This document shows, piece by piece, positions 1-9,257 of a stretch of DNA of 64,000 nt. A program made the position numbers and the translations under genes. The stretch comes from Amycolatopsis alba DSM 44262. GTDB lineage: Bacteria; Actinomycetota; Actinomycetes; Mycobacteriales; Pseudonocardiaceae. The stretch is from contig NZ_KB913032.1 in the NCBI RefSeq assembly GCF_000384215.1, positions 4,853,665 to 4,917,664 of the forward strand, written 5' to 3'. Under the pieces are notes generated by a model. That model saw only the letters and a program-made list of their open reading frames with translations. It did not search any database and was not told the DNA's origin. Every line of letters starts with the position of its first letter. Position 1 is the stretch's first letter.

Positions 1-1
1 C

Positions 2-190
2 AGCGAGTACTGCGCCGAGGTCACCCAGGACTCGTTCCGCATCCACGGTGGCTACGGCTACTCGAAGGAGTACGAGATCGAGCGCCTGATGCGCGAGGCG
101 CCGTTCCTGCTCATCGGCGAGGGCACCAGTGAGATCCAGAAGACCATCATCAGCCGTGGCCTGCTCCGCGAGTACAAGTCGCGCTCCTGA
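2..190 (+). CDS. Acyl-CoA dehydrogenase, C-terminal fragment (5' end outside window)
   Basis: Only the last 62 codons and the TGA are visible. The peptide is the C-terminal helical domain of an FAD-dependent acyl-CoA dehydrogenase, which oxidises acyl-CoA thioesters to 2-enoyl-CoA. The segments IHGGYGY and IGEGTSEIQ are family hallmarks. By comparison with medium-chain enzymes, the Glu of GEGTSEIQ is at the catalytic-base position. The chain-length class cannot be told from this piece. The MaoC-type dehydratase near 12.4 kb could act after such an enzyme, but it is far away and not in the same operon. Confidence 0.93.
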   Translation, partial: SEYCAEVTQDSFRIHGGYGYSKEYEIERLMREAPFLLIGEGTSEIQKTIISRGLLREYKSRS

Positions 191-250
191 AGGTTCGCGC
201 CTTTCGCCCGTCCTTGAGAAGATGGACCGGGACGGGCGAGAGGTGATTAC

Positions 251-760
251 GTGAGTGCTCCCTTTGGCGGAGGCGGCCAGGCCGCGGGCGGGCTGCCCAG
301 GCTGCCGACACCGCCTTCCGGCTGGCCGATCGGCTCCTACGCGACGTACGGCGAAGCGCAGCATGCCGTCGACTTTCTCGCGGAGAAGGAATTCGGGGTC
401 TCCGACGTGACCATCGTCGGCGTCGACCTGATGCTCGTCGAACGCATCCTCGGCAAGCTGAGCTGGGGACGTGTGCTGGGCACCGGGGCGGTGTCGGGCG
501 CGTGGTTCGGCCTGATCATCGGGCTGCTGCTGGGCATGTTCAACAACCAGGGGTTCGCCTGGCAGCCCATGATCGGCGGGCTCGTGCTCGGGATCCTGGC
601 GTGGACGGTCTTCGCGGCCATCAGCTACAGCGTGTCGCGCCGCGACTTCTCCTCGGCCAGCCAGCTGGTCGCCAACCGCTACGACGTGCTGTGCCAGCCG
701 CGTTCGGCCGAACAGGGCCGGGAGCTCCTCGCCCAGCTGGCGCTGCGCCCGCACCGGTGA
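251..760 (+). CDS. General stress protein 17M-like (YflT family) membrane protein
   Basis: A 169-residue protein starting at GTG 251, with GAGAGG just upstream. Residues about 25-60 form the YflT/general-stress alpha-beta domain (GSYATYGEAQHAVDFLAEKEF then VTIVGVDL). A Gly-rich hydrophobic region at about 75-130 is probably two membrane-inserted segments. Its function is unknown beyond membership of a stress-induced family. A protein of this kind sits next to lpqY-sugABC in M. tuberculosis (Rv1234, from memory), so the association with the trehalose importer seems conserved. The 220-bp gap after it shows no clear gene. Confidence 0.8.
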   Translation: MSAPFGGGGQAAGGLPRLPTPPSGWPIGSYATYGEAQHAVDFLAEKEFGVSDVTIVGVDLMLVERILGKLSWGRVLGTGAVSGAWFGLIIGLLLGMFNNQGFAWQPMIGGLVLGILAWTVFAAISYSVSRRDFSSASQLVANRYDVLCQPRSAEQGRELLAQLALRPHR

Positions 761-983
761 CATTCGGCGGTACTCGTTCACCTGTTCGTCGTGCAGTCCG
801 CTGAATCGTTACCGATACTGCTTGCGGGCGGTGATCGCCCGGAATAGGTTGCACAACACCAGTCGGGCGGTCATGTACTCCAGCGTGCCGCCCGAGCACT
901 AGCACGTCGGGGTGCTGGCGCGCGGGCTTCTTCAACGCGTCCTAGTGCTTGCGTATCCCAGCGTGCGCGGGTGAGGAGGCCTC

Positions 984-2306
984 ATGGGGAAGAGGATGAG
1001 CGCGAGCCGGAGAGGCCGCTCACCAGGCCGCACCGGCTCGCTACTCGGCGCGACAGCGCTGACGGTCGGCCTGCTGGCGGGCTGTGGTTCGGATGCCGGC
1101 CTGAAGATCAACGTCTACTACGCGCCCGAAGACAACTTCCAGTCCGTTGTGGACGATTGCACCAAGGCCTCGGGCGGGCGGTACGAGGTCGTCTACAACA
1201 AGCTCCCGCGACCGGCCGACGGCCAGCGGGAACAGATGGTGCGGCGCCTGGCCGCCGGGGACGATTCACTCGACGTCCTGGGGCTGGACGTCACCTGGGT
1301 GTCCGAGTTCGCCGAGGCGGGCTGGGCCGACGAATGGACGGGTGAAGCGAAGGCCGAGGCGACCGCGGGCGTCCTGCCAGGGCCGCTCGAAACCGCCACG
1401 TGGAACGGAAAGCTCTACGCGGCGACCAAGAACACCAACGTCCAGCTGCTCTGGTACGACGACAGGCTGACCCCGTCGCCGCCGAAGACCTGGGACGAGA
1501 TGATCGACCAGGCCAAGGCGCTCAAGGCACAGGGCAAACCGGGGAACGTCGTGTTCACCGGCGCGCAGTACGAAGGTCTCGTCGTCATCTACAACACCCT
1601 CGTCGAGTCGGCAGGCGGCAAGATCCTCTCCGACGACGGGAAATCCGTCGTGATGGACGAGGGTGCGATCAAGGCGCTGGAGATGCTCAAGAAGGTCACC
1701 ACGGCCGGGATCACCGACCCGTCGCTGACCAACTCCAAGGAGGACGAGGTCCGCCAGGCGTTCCAGCGGGGCAACGCCGCCTTCGAGCTGAACTGGCCGT
1801 TCGTCTACGCCTCCTACGCCAAGGAGAAGAAGGCCGAACTGCAGCACTTCAAGTGGACCACCTATCCGCAATTCGAGGCGGGCAAGCCCGCCAAGACCAC
1901 GATCGGTGGCTACAACCTGGCGGTCAGCTCGACTTCGAAGCACAAGGCCGAGGCCTACGAGGTCGCGCTGTGCCTGCGCAACGAGAAGAACCAGAAGTTC
2001 TCCGCGCTCAAGGACGGTGTCCCGCCGACGCTCGAATCGCTCTACACCGACACGGTCCCCCTCGACGCGACAGCGGGCGTGAGCGACGACAACCCGAGCA
2101 TGGACACGAAATACCCGATGCGGGAAACGATTCTGGACGCGCTCAAGAACGCCGCGGTACGCCCGCTGACGCCCGCGTACCAGAACGCCTCGACGGTTCT
2201 GTCGAAGGTGCTTTCCCCGCCTTCCGAAATCGATCCGCAGAAGACGGCGGAGAAGCTGAAGGAACAGCTCGCCGACGCGCTCCAGTCGAAGGGAGTGATC
2301 CCGTGA
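984..2306 (+). CDS. lpqY: Trehalose-type ABC transporter substrate-binding lipoprotein (LpqY)
   Basis: A 440-residue extracellular solute-binding protein of family 1. ATG 984 has a strong ribosome site (GAGGAGG, 5 nt spacing). An arginine-rich N-terminus and hydrophobic stretch lead to the lipobox LLAGC with Cys34, so the protein should be lipidated on the outer face of the membrane. The body has the usual sugar-binding pattern (DVLGLDVTWVSEFAEAGW, QLLWYDD, WDEMIDQAKALK, IGGYNLAV). It overlaps the next permease gene at GTGA. Four-gene order and protein sizes match mycobacterial LpqY-SugABC, which recycles trehalose. Trehalose as the substrate is inferred from that synteny, and another disaccharide is possible. 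Confidence 0.88.
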   Translation: MGKRMSASRRGRSPGRTGSLLGATALTVGLLAGCGSDAGLKINVYYAPEDNFQSVVDDCTKASGGRYEVVYNKLPRPADGQREQMVRRLAAGDDSLDVLGLDVTWVSEFAEAGWADEWTGEAKAEATAGVLPGPLETATWNGKLYAATKNTNVQLLWYDDRLTPSPPKTWDEMIDQAKALKAQGKPGNVVFTGAQYEGLVVIYNTLVESAGGKILSDDGKSVVMDEGAIKALEMLKKVTTAGITDPSLTNSKEDEVRQAFQRGNAAFELNWPFVYASYAKEKKAELQHFKWTTYPQFEAGKPAKTTIGGYNLAVSSTSKHKAEAYEVALCLRNEKNQKFSALKDGVPPTLESLYTDTVPLDATAGVSDDNPSMDTKYPMRETILDALKNAAVRPLTPAYQNASTVLSKVLSPPSEIDPQKTAEKLKEQLADALQSKGVIP

Positions 2307-3253
2307 CCGTGCAGGAAACCGCCGGTTCGGCGACCGTGAGCAAGCCGGGCAAGAAGGCGAAACCCGTTCTCAGTGAAGGAAAGAAGGCCGAGCGCAGACT
2401 CGGGCTCTGGCTGTGTGCCCCGGCGGCGTTCGTGATGATCGCGGTCACCGGGTACCCGATCATCTACTCGATCTGGCTTTCCCTGCAACGCTACGATCTC
2501 CGGTTCCCGGCGCAGCAGGAGTTCGTCGGCCTGGAGAACTACGTCTCGGTGCTGTCCAACAGCTATTGGTGGACGGCGTTCGGGACGACGATGGGGCTGA
2601 CCATCGTTTCGGTGGTGATCGAGTTCGTCCTGGGCATGGGCCTGGCGCTGATCATGCACCGGACGCTCGTCGGACGGGGCCTCGTGCGGACGGTCGCCCT
2701 GATCCCGTACGGCATCGTGACCGTGGTGGCGGCGTTCTCCTGGTACTACGCCTGGACGCCGGACACGGGCTACCTGGCCAACCTGTTCTTCCCGGACACC
2801 GCGCCGCTGACCGAGTACTGGCCTTCGCTGGCGATCATCGTGCTGGCCGAGGTGTGGAAGACGACGCCGTTCATGGCGCTGCTGCTGATGGCGGGGCTGG
2901 CGCTGGTGCCGGACGATCTGCTGAAGGCCGCGGCGATGGACGGCGCGACGGCGTGGCAGCGGTTCACCAAGGTGATGCTGCCGGTGATGAAACCGGCGAT
3001 CCTGGTGGCGCTGCTGTTCCGCACCCTGGACGCGTTCCGCATCTTCGACAACATCTTCGTGCTCACCAACGGCGCGCAGGACACGTCGTCGGTGTCGATG
3101 CAGACCTACAACAACCTGGTCAAGGGGCTGAACCTCGGAATCGGGTCGACGATGGCGGTGCTGATCTTCATCACGGTGGCGATCATCGCGTTCATCTTCA
3201 TCAAGGTGTTCGGCACGGCCGCACCCGGCAGTGACAATGGGGGTAAGCGCTGA
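2303..3253 (+). CDS. sugA: Sugar ABC transporter permease SugA
   Basis: A 316-residue permease. The start is GTG 2303, overlapping the lpqY stop by 4 nt. The frame stays open far upstream only because of GC-rich shadow coding. After a cytoplasmic Lys-rich head of about 30 residues there are about six membrane helices. The cytoplasmic EAA loop, about residues 205-228 ([16 protein letters not shown]), docks the ATPase. It is a MalF/SugA-type inner-membrane half-channel paired with SugB. The stop codon TGA overlaps the SugB ATG (TGATG), so the genes are translationally coupled. Confidence 0.9.
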   Translation: MTVQETAGSATVSKPGKKAKPVLSEGKKAERRLGLWLCAPAAFVMIAVTGYPIIYSIWLSLQRYDLRFPAQQEFVGLENYVSVLSNSYWWTAFGTTMGLTIVSVVIEFVLGMGLALIMHRTLVGRGLVRTVALIPYGIVTVVAAFSWYYAWTPDTGYLANLFFPDTAPLTEYWPSLAIIVLAEVWKTTPFMALLLMAGLALVPDDLLKAAAMDGATAWQRFTKVMLPVMKPAILVALLFRTLDAFRIFDNIFVLTNGAQDTSSVSMQTYNNLVKGLNLGIGSTMAVLIFITVAIIAFIFIKVFGTAAPGSDNGGKR

Positions 3254-4095
3254 TGGCCATCGGTGGAGCGGTCACTACCGGCCGCAAGGTCAAATGGGGC
3301 CTCATCGACATCCTGGTCCTGGTGTTCGCGCTGTTCCCGGTGCTGTGGGTCGTCTCGCTTTCGTTCAAGACCAAGGAAACCCTGAACGACGGGAGCTTCA
3401 TCCCGACGGAATGGACGTGGCAGAACTACGCGGACATCTTCAAGACCACGGAGTTCATCCGGGCGCTGGTGAACTCGATCGGGATCGCGATCATCGCGAC
3501 GGTGATCGCGGTCGTCCTCGGCACGATGGCGGCGTACGCGATCGCGCGGCTGGACTTCCCCGGCAAGCAGGTGCTGGTCGGGATGTCGCTGCTGATCGCG
3601 ATGTTCCCGCAGGTATCGCTGGTGACGCCGCTGTTCAACATCGAACGTGAGCTGGGGTTGTTCGACACCTGGCCGGGCCTGATCCTGCCCTACATCACGT
3701 TCGCGCTGCCGCTGTCGATCTACACGCTGTCCGCGTTCTTCCGGGAAATCCCGTGGGAGCTGGAAAAAGCGGCGAAGATGGACGGCGCGACCCCGGCGCA
3801 GGCGTTCCGGAAGGTGATCGCGCCGCTGGCGGCACCGGGGGTGTTCACCACCGCGATCCTGGTGTTCATCTTCTGCTGGAACGACTTCCTGTTCGCGATC
3901 TCGCTGACCTCGACCGAGGCCTCGCGCACGGTCCCGGCGGCGCTGTCGTTCTTCACCGGGTCGTCGCAGTTCGAAGACCCGACCGGGACGATCTCCGCGG
4001 CCGCCGTGGTGATCACCGTCCCGATCATCCTGTTCGTGTTGTTCTTCCAGCGTCGCATCGTGGCGGGGCTGACGTCCGGTGCGGTGAAGGGCTGA
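3253..4095 (+). CDS. sugB: Sugar ABC transporter permease SugB
   Basis: A 280-residue MalG/SugB-type permease with about six transmembrane helices. ATG 3253 overlaps the sugA stop. The EAA motif lies at about residues 165-190 ([20 protein letters not shown]). The N-terminal helix carries [22 protein letters not shown]. The length equals that of mycobacterial SugB. With SugA it forms the membrane channel of the importer, energised by SugC encoded 3 bp downstream. Confidence 0.9.
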   Translation: MAIGGAVTTGRKVKWGLIDILVLVFALFPVLWVVSLSFKTKETLNDGSFIPTEWTWQNYADIFKTTEFIRALVNSIGIAIIATVIAVVLGTMAAYAIARLDFPGKQVLVGMSLLIAMFPQVSLVTPLFNIERELGLFDTWPGLILPYITFALPLSIYTLSAFFREIPWELEKAAKMDGATPAQAFRKVIAPLAAPGVFTTAILVFIFCWNDFLFAISLTSTEASRTVPAALSFFTGSSQFEDPTGTISAAAVVITVPIILFVLFFQRRIVAGLTSGAVKG

Positions 4096-4098
4096 CCC

Positions 4099-5277
4099 AT
4101 GGCTGAAATCGTTCTCGAAAAAGTGTCCAAGAAGTACCCGGACGGCGCCCTCGCGGTGTCCGAAGTGGACATCACGATCGCCGACGGCGAGTTCATCATC
4201 CTGGTCGGCCCGTCCGGCTGCGGCAAGTCCACGACGCTGAACATGGTCGCGGGCCTGGAGGACATCTCCTCCGGCGAACTGCGCATCGACGGCAAGCGCG
4301 TCAACGAAAAGGCGCCGAAGGACCGGGACATCGCCATGGTGTTCCAGTCCTACGCGCTGTACCCGCACATGAGCGTGCGGGAGAACATGGCGTTCCCGTT
4401 GCGGCTGGCCAAGGTCGACGACCGGATCGTCCGGTCCAAGGTCGAGGAGGCCGCGCAGATCCTCGATCTGACCGGGCATCTGGACCGCAAACCGGCGAAC
4501 CTGTCGGGCGGGCAGCGGCAGCGTGTCGCGATGGGACGCGCGATCGTTCGTAACCCCAAGGCGTTCCTGATGGACGAACCACTGTCCAACTTGGACGCGA
4601 AGCTCCGCGGCCAGATGCGGACCTCGGTGTCGAAGATCCAGAAGCAGCTGGGCACGACGACGCTCTACGTCACGCACGACCAGACCGAGGCGATGACCCT
4701 CGGCGACCGGGTCGTCGTGCTCCGGGCGGGCTACGTGCAGCAGATCGGGTCGCCGCAGTTCCTCTACGACAACCCGGCGAACCTGTTCGTGGCCGGGTTC
4801 ATCGGCAGCCCGTCGATGAACTTCGTGCCCGCCACACTGGAGAACGGCACCGCCCGCAGCGCGCTGGGCGACATCCCGCTCACCGACCGGGTCCGGCAGC
4901 TGGCCGAGGCCGCCGACGCGCCGCGCGAGGTCATCGTCGGCATCCGGCCGGAGCACTTCGAGGACGCCGCGCTGGTGGACGCTTCCGCCCGTCAGGGCGC
5001 GACGTTCACCGCCCACGTGGACGTCCTCGAATCGATGGGTTCGGAGAAGTTCGCGCACTTCTCGGTCGAAGGTGAGGCCGCGTCGTCGTCCGACCTCGCG
5101 GATCTCGCCGCCGACAGCGGATCCTCGGACGTCCCCGGCGCCGAGTCGCAGATCGTGGCCCGGCTCTCGGCGGCGTCTTCGGCCGCGGAGAACCAGAATG
5201 TGGAGCTCTGGTTCGACGCGGACAAGATCAAGCTGTTCGACGGGGCCAGCGGCAAGAACCTGACCTACACCGCATAG
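4099..5277 (+). CDS. sugC: Sugar ABC transporter ATP-binding protein SugC (MsmK/UgpC type)
   Basis: A 392-residue ATPase. Walker A GPSGCGKST is at 37-45. The Q-loop follows in VFQSYALYPHMSV, the signature is LSGGQRQRVAMGRA, Walker B is FLMDEPLSNLDAKL, and the H-loop is YVTHDQTEAMTLGD. A C-terminal regulatory TOBE-like domain (about 235-392) is typical of MalK/SugC proteins. Its size matches mycobacterial SugC (393 residues, from memory). It is the last gene of the lpqY-sugABC operon and faces the convergent pspC-like gene. An 8-bp stem (CCTGCCCG at 5291, CGGGCAGG at 5316) straddles the two 3' ends and could end transcription from both sides. Confidence 0.92.
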   Translation: MAEIVLEKVSKKYPDGALAVSEVDITIADGEFIILVGPSGCGKSTTLNMVAGLEDISSGELRIDGKRVNEKAPKDRDIAMVFQSYALYPHMSVRENMAFPLRLAKVDDRIVRSKVEEAAQILDLTGHLDRKPANLSGGQRQRVAMGRAIVRNPKAFLMDEPLSNLDAKLRGQMRTSVSKIQKQLGTTTLYVTHDQTEAMTLGDRVVVLRAGYVQQIGSPQFLYDNPANLFVAGFIGSPSMNFVPATLENGTARSALGDIPLTDRVRQLAEAADAPREVIVGIRPEHFEDAALVDASARQGATFTAHVDVLESMGSEKFAHFSVEGEAASSSDLADLAADSGSSDVPGAESQIVARLSAASSAAENQNVELWFDADKIKLFDGASGKNLTYTA

Positions 5278-5301
5278 CTCGCCGGCTCGTCCTGCCCGTG
5301 A

Positions 5302-5502
5302 TCAGTACTCGCTCTCGGGCAGGGCGAGCCACAGCACCAGATAGATGATGAACTGCGGGCCAGGCAGCAGGCAGGACAGCACGGCGAGCAGGCGGACCTT
5401 GCCCGGCGTGGTGCCGAAGCGCTTGGCGATCCCGGCGCAGACGCCGCCGATCATGCGGCCCTGGCGCGGTCGGGTCAGGCGGGCGGCTACGGGGTGGCTC
5501 AC
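5302..5502 (-). CDS. Small PspC-domain membrane protein
   Basis: A 66-residue PspC-family protein. I chose GTG 5502 because GGGAAG lies just upstream and the PspC domain starts within a few residues. A longer frame to 5568 adds only Arg-rich sequence. The PspC signature is clear (GRMIGGVCAGIAKRFG), then one or two membrane helices (LLAVLSCLLPGPQFIIYLVLWLALP). Actinobacterial stand-alone PspC proteins are thought to sense envelope stress, but I can infer no partner here. It is convergent with sugC. Confidence 0.85.
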   Translation of the reverse strand: MSHPVAARLTRPRQGRMIGGVCAGIAKRFGTTPGKVRLLAVLSCLLPGPQFIIYLVLWLALPESEY

Positions 5503-5700
5503 GGTTCTTCCCTTTCGGTCGTCACGTTGTGTGAAACCCATTTTCGTCGCGTGACGGCGCGCCCGCATCCCACCGCGGAACGAAACACACCCCTAAGGGC
5601 GTGAAATCGCCGTGAAGTATCCACCTGGGAAAACGTGGCGGACCCTGTGTTCTTCGCCCGTAGGGGTGGTGTTCCGGGATCTTTTGACGATACTTCTCCG

Positions 5701-6627
5701 GTGCCCCCGAAGAGACTGATCGCCGGACTCTGTGGCCTGTTCCTCGCCGCGGCCTGCTCCACACCGGATCCGGTGGCGGCGCCGTCGCCGACCACCGCGG
5801 GCGACGAGGCCCTGACGGCGTCCGAGGCGCTCGGCGAGTATCCGTCGCTCGACTACTGCAGCCTCGTCGACCAGCGAAAAGTGATCGGCGGCGGAAACGC
5901 GATCAAACCGCCCCTGAGCTCTTTCGAATCCTGCCGGCTGGAATTCGTCGAGGGCGCCAACCGCTACACCGTGACCACCGGCCCGATCACCTCCGGCCAG
6001 GACCCGAACAATCAGCCCTACGAATACGCCGGGCCGTTGCCGGAGGGTGTCAGCGTCCAGCAGTCGACGTTCAACGAGGCGACCACCTGCACCAGGCTGC
6101 TGACCTTCGCCGACGGGATCCGGCTGTCCATCACCGTCACCTCCGACGACAAGGCCCCGGCCGATCAGGGCGACCGGTGCCGGGTCGCCGACGCGACGGT
6201 CGGCGGCGCGGCGGAGGTGATCACCGCGCGCAAGGTCGGGCGGCTGAACCTCGACCAGCGCTCGTGGGGCCGCGTGGCCCCGTGCGCGTCGCTCGACCAG
6301 CACGAAATCGACGCCGCCGCCGGTCCGGAGACCAAACCCGCCCCGGCGCTGTCCGGGCACGACTGCATCCGCGGCAAGGTCAGCTTTTCGCTGTCGGTGG
6401 TGGCGGACACCACGCCGGGCGCGACGGAGGCGCTGGGCGGGCGGCAGGTCCAGGTCACCACGTCGGGCGCGTTCTGCCAGGTGACTACGCACCGGCCGAT
6501 CCCCGGCACCCCGGAACGGGTCGAGCAGGCGACGATCTCGGTGGTCGGCGTCGACGGGGCGCCGGAAGAAACCACGTGCGCGGCGGCGCGGGAGGTCGCG
6601 GTGGCGGTCTTCCCGAAGCTCCCCTGA
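5701..6627 (+). CDS. Secreted lipoprotein with two related Cys-containing domains (DUF3558-like)
   Basis: A 308-residue protein starting at GTG 5701. The frame is open to 5635, but the start at 5701 places a proper signal first. VPPKRLIAGLCGLFLAAAC ends in a lipobox Cys at 19. After a Pro/Thr-rich linker there are two similar halves. The first has DYCSLVDQRKVIGG and a second Cys in SCRLEF. The second has PCASLDQHEIDAAAG and a second Cys in DCIRGK. This Cys...Cys arrangement resembles DUF3558-type actinobacterial lipoproteins, usually one domain, so this looks like an internal duplication. Function unknown; probably attached to the outer face of the membrane. Confidence 0.72.
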   Translation: MPPKRLIAGLCGLFLAAACSTPDPVAAPSPTTAGDEALTASEALGEYPSLDYCSLVDQRKVIGGGNAIKPPLSSFESCRLEFVEGANRYTVTTGPITSGQDPNNQPYEYAGPLPEGVSVQQSTFNEATTCTRLLTFADGIRLSITVTSDDKAPADQGDRCRVADATVGGAAEVITARKVGRLNLDQRSWGRVAPCASLDQHEIDAAAGPETKPAPALSGHDCIRGKVSFSLSVVADTTPGATEALGGRQVQVTTSGAFCQVTTHRPIPGTPERVEQATISVVGVDGAPEETTCAAAREVAVAVFPKLP

Positions 6628-6932
6628 GCCCTCCTCCAAGCCGCGTTTCGCCCTCTGGATGCAGAGGTCTCGCTTCACGTCACGTGCCTGAACACGGACC
6701 TCGCGTGTCCAGACGGCGAACTCGCGTGATTGAAGGCGGAACACACGTGATTGAAGGGCGAACTCGCGTGACTGGGCGGACGACACGCCTGGCGCCGGGT
6801 TCGACGCGTGTCGTCCGCCCAATCACGCGAGATCGCCGCCCAATCACGCGAGTTCGCCCCTTGATCACGCGAGTTCCGCCTCCGAGCACGCGAGATCGGT
6901 GCCGGGCTCGATTTGAGGCGAAAGGCGGCGAG
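6628..6932. repeat. Non-coding region with a compound inverted repeat of roughly 20-bp units
   Basis: This gap lies between the convergent ends of the lipoprotein (+) and TetR (-) genes. From about 6710 to 6899 it holds repeated units of the form 'CGCGTGATTGAAGGGCGAAC' on the left and 'AATCACGCGAGTTCGCC' on the right. They are arranged head to head around a centre near 6790-6805 (GGCGCCGGGTT), with GGACGACACGC and GCGTGTCGTCC flanking it. The whole is a long imperfect hairpin built from short units. A shorter relative lies at 62737-62860. Confidence 0.75.
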
Positions 6933-7610
6933 TCAGCGGAGTTTGGGCAGGCGGAAGGAGCACATGACTTCCTCCAGCGCTTCGACGTCCAGTGGCGGAT
7001 GTGGCAACGGGGTGGCGCGGCCGGGTTCGGCGCGCAGGCCGTCCAGCAGCATCGCGAGGCACCGGCGCCACAGATCCGGCTGGATACCGTGCGTGAATTC
7101 GATGACCGAGCCGATCATCTGGTGCAGCAGCGGCATGTCCGTCGGCACGATGTCCGCGCGGAGGACGCCCGCCGTCTGAGCGCGTTCGACGAGCTGTGTG
7201 ATCAACGGCACCATGCGTGCTTTCGCCTCGGCGACGCGTTCCTGGCCGAAGACGTTCGACAGCATGACCTCTCGTAACCCGCGGTCACCGGCGTGGAGTT
7301 CGGCCGCGCGCCAGGTGAAGTCGGTGAAGCCTTCCCAAGGATCTTCGGCGCGAAGCGCCTCTTCAGCGAACTCGCGGATCGTCTCGAACTGATCGACGAA
7401 CATGGCCTCGACCAGGTGTTCCTTGCTCGGGAAGCGCCGGTAGACGGTGCCGACGCCGACGCCGGCGTGATGCGCGACGTCGTCGAGCGTCGCTTCGAGC
7501 CCGCGCTCGCCGAAGACATCGCGCGCCGCCGCGATGATGCGCTGCCGATTGAGTTCAGCGTCGCGCCGCAGCGGCCGCGCCGGTGCGGCGGGAGCGAGGT
7601 CCCGAGCCAT
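6933..7610 (-). CDS. TetR family transcriptional regulator
   Basis: A 225-residue repressor. The N-terminal helix-turn-helix is at about residues 20-65 (RQRIIAAARDVFGERGLEATLDDVAHHAGVG in part, then TVYRRFPSKEHL). The C-terminal ligand domain is all-helical and variable. It is divergent from the DHA2 efflux gene 122 bp away, the standard repressor/pump layout, so it probably represses that pump and itself. A dyad GAAGT-N7-ACTTC lies between them at 7629-7645. The inducer is unknown. Confidence 0.9.
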   Translation of the reverse strand: MARDLAPAAPARPLRRDAELNRQRIIAAARDVFGERGLEATLDDVAHHAGVGVGTVYRRFPSKEHLVEAMFVDQFETIREFAEEALRAEDPWEGFTDFTWRAAELHAGDRGLREVMLSNVFGQERVAEAKARMVPLITQLVERAQTAGVLRADIVPTDMPLLHQMIGSVIEFTHGIQPDLWRRCLAMLLDGLRAEPGRATPLPHPPLDVEALEEVMCSFRLPKLR

Positions 7611-7628
7611 CCGTCCAGCTTAACAAAT

Positions 7629-7645
7629 GAAGTAGAGGACACTTC
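7629..7645. promoter_or_regulatory. Candidate TetR operator dyad (GAAGT-N7-ACTTC)
   Basis: A short inverted repeat 19 bp upstream of the TetR start codon and about 90 bp upstream of the MFS gene, in the only intergenic space of the divergent pair. Position and symmetry fit a TetR site; the half-site is short, so this is tentative. Confidence 0.35.
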
Positions 7646-7732
7646 TCCGCTTTTCGGGTACGTTGGCGGCGAAAAGGGGAGATACCTACTCCACATAGCT
7701 TCTTCGTCACTATCGGTGAGGAAACCGCCCGT

Positions 7733-9244
7733 ATGCCTGAGTCATCCACCGCTGTCGCCACGCCGTCGGGGGCCGGCGCCACGCAGCACACCAACCCGCA
7801 CCACGCCAGGAGATGGCTGATCCTGGTGATGATCGGCCTCGCCCAGCTGATGGTGGTGCTCGACGCCACCGTCGTGAACATCGCGCTCCCGTCGGCGCAG
7901 CAGGACCTCGGCTTCTCGAACGACGCCCGCCAGTGGGTCGTCACCGCCTACGCGCTCGCGTTCGGCAGCCTGCTCCTGCTGGGCGGGCGGCTCGCGGACC
8001 TTTTCGGCCGCAAACGCGCGTTCCTCGTCGGGCTCGCCGGCTTCGCCATCGTGTCCGCGATCGGCGGCGCCGCGAACAGCATCGAGATGCTGCTCATCGC
8101 CCGCGCCGCGCAGGGTGTCTTCGGCGCCCTTCTCGCTCCGGCGGCTCTTTCGCTGCTGACCACGACCTTCACCGACCCGAAGGAACGCGGCAAGGCATTC
8201 GGTGTCTTCGGCGCGATCGGCGGCGGCGGCGCGGCGATCGGCCTCCTGCTCGGCGGGGTGCTGACCGAATACCTCGACTGGCGCTGGTCGATGTACGTCA
8301 ACATCATCTTCGCGGTGATCGCGTTCGCCGGTTCGTTCGTGCTGCTGAAGAACTCCGAGTCCGACGGCCCGCGCCCGAAGCTCGACATCCCCGGCACGAT
8401 CACCGCGTCGGCAGGCCTGTTCGCGCTGGTCTACGGTTTCGCGAACGCCGAGCGCGACTCGTGGTCCGCGATCTCGGTGTGGGGCTTCCTCACCGCCGGT
8501 GTCGTGCTGCTCGCCGTGTTCGTGGTGATCCAGCAGCGGGCCGAGCACCCGCTGCTGCCGCTGCGCGTGCTGCTCGACCGCGACCGCGGCGGCTCGTACC
8601 TCGCGATGTTCCTGCTCGCCATCGGGATGTTCTCGATCTTCCTGTTCCTCACCTTCTACATCCAGCTGAACCTCGGGTTCACGCCGGTGCAGAGCGGGGT
8701 CGCGTTCCTGCCGATGGTGGCCACCCTGATGGCCAGCGCGACGTCGGCGACGGCGGTGCTGCTGCCGAAGTTCGGCGCGAAACCGTTGGTGTCACTGGGA
8801 ATGCTGATAGCCGGGGCGGGACTGTTCTGGCTCTCGGCCATCGACACCACCAGCACTTACGCCAACGGGGTGCTGTTCCCGCTGATGGTCATGGGCGTCG
8901 GCATCGGTCTCGCCATGGCGCCCGCGATGAGCGTCGCGACCTTCGGTGTCGACACGCACGACGCCGGCGTCGCGTCGGCGGCGGTCAACACCGCGCAGCA
9001 GGTCGGTGGCTCGATCGGGACCGCGCTGCTGAGCACACTGGCCGGTAACGCGGCGACGTCGTTCCTGGCCGGGAAGGTGCCGACGCCGCAGCTCGCGGCC
9101 GAAGCGGCGGTGCACAGTTACACGACCGCTTTCGTGTGGGGCGGTTGGATCTTCGTCATCGGTGCGGTGATCTGCGGGCTGCTGCTGCGGTCCGGTGCTC
9201 CGGCGAAGGCGCCGGAGAACGCTCCGGTCGCCGTCCACATGTAG
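7733..9244 (+). CDS. DHA2-family MFS drug-efflux transporter (EmrB/QacA type)
   Basis: A 503-residue membrane protein with about 14 predicted helices. Family motifs are clear: LDATVVNIALPSAQQDLGFS in helix 1 (motif D1), LLGGRLADLFGRKRAFL (motif A), and a Gly-rich helix 5 (GAIGGGGAAIGLLLGGVLTEYLDWRW, shown here in part as motif C). It should export a hydrophobic or cationic compound in exchange for protons. It is divergent from a TetR repressor gene and followed by a 27-bp perfect palindrome shared with another locus. The substrate cannot be predicted. Confidence 0.9.
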   Translation: MPESSTAVATPSGAGATQHTNPHHARRWLILVMIGLAQLMVVLDATVVNIALPSAQQDLGFSNDARQWVVTAYALAFGSLLLLGGRLADLFGRKRAFLVGLAGFAIVSAIGGAANSIEMLLIARAAQGVFGALLAPAALSLLTTTFTDPKERGKAFGVFGAIGGGGAAIGLLLGGVLTEYLDWRWSMYVNIIFAVIAFAGSFVLLKNSESDGPRPKLDIPGTITASAGLFALVYGFANAERDSWSAISVWGFLTAGVVLLAVFVVIQQRAEHPLLPLRVLLDRDRGGSYLAMFLLAIGMFSIFLFLTFYIQLNLGFTPVQSGVAFLPMVATLMASATSATAVLLPKFGAKPLVSLGMLIAGAGLFWLSAIDTTSTYANGVLFPLMVMGVGIGLAMAPAMSVATFGVDTHDAGVASAAVNTAQQVGGSIGTALLSTLAGNAATSFLAGKVPTPQLAAEAAVHSYTTAFVWGGWIFVIGAVICGLLLRSGAPAKAPENAPVAVHM

Positions 9245-9257
9245 TTGCCGTCCGGAT

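Noticed and set aside
761..983. Possible small gene or regulator site before lpqY
   Set aside because: No frame has a ribosome site with plausible codon use, and no clear dyad could be tied to a sugar regulator.
1400..3253. 617-residue version of the SugA permease
   Set aside because: The N-terminal 300 residues are shadow of lpqY; GTG 2303 overlaps the lpqY stop and gives the family length.
3106..5058. 650-codon open frame on the minus strand across sugA, sugB and sugC
   Set aside because: Arg/His/Asp-rich composition with no domain, antisense to well-supported genes; a high-GC shadow frame.
6680..6899. Repeat block as a CRISPR array
   Set aside because: Units are about 20 bp, inverted around a centre and lack unique spacers; no cas genes are present.
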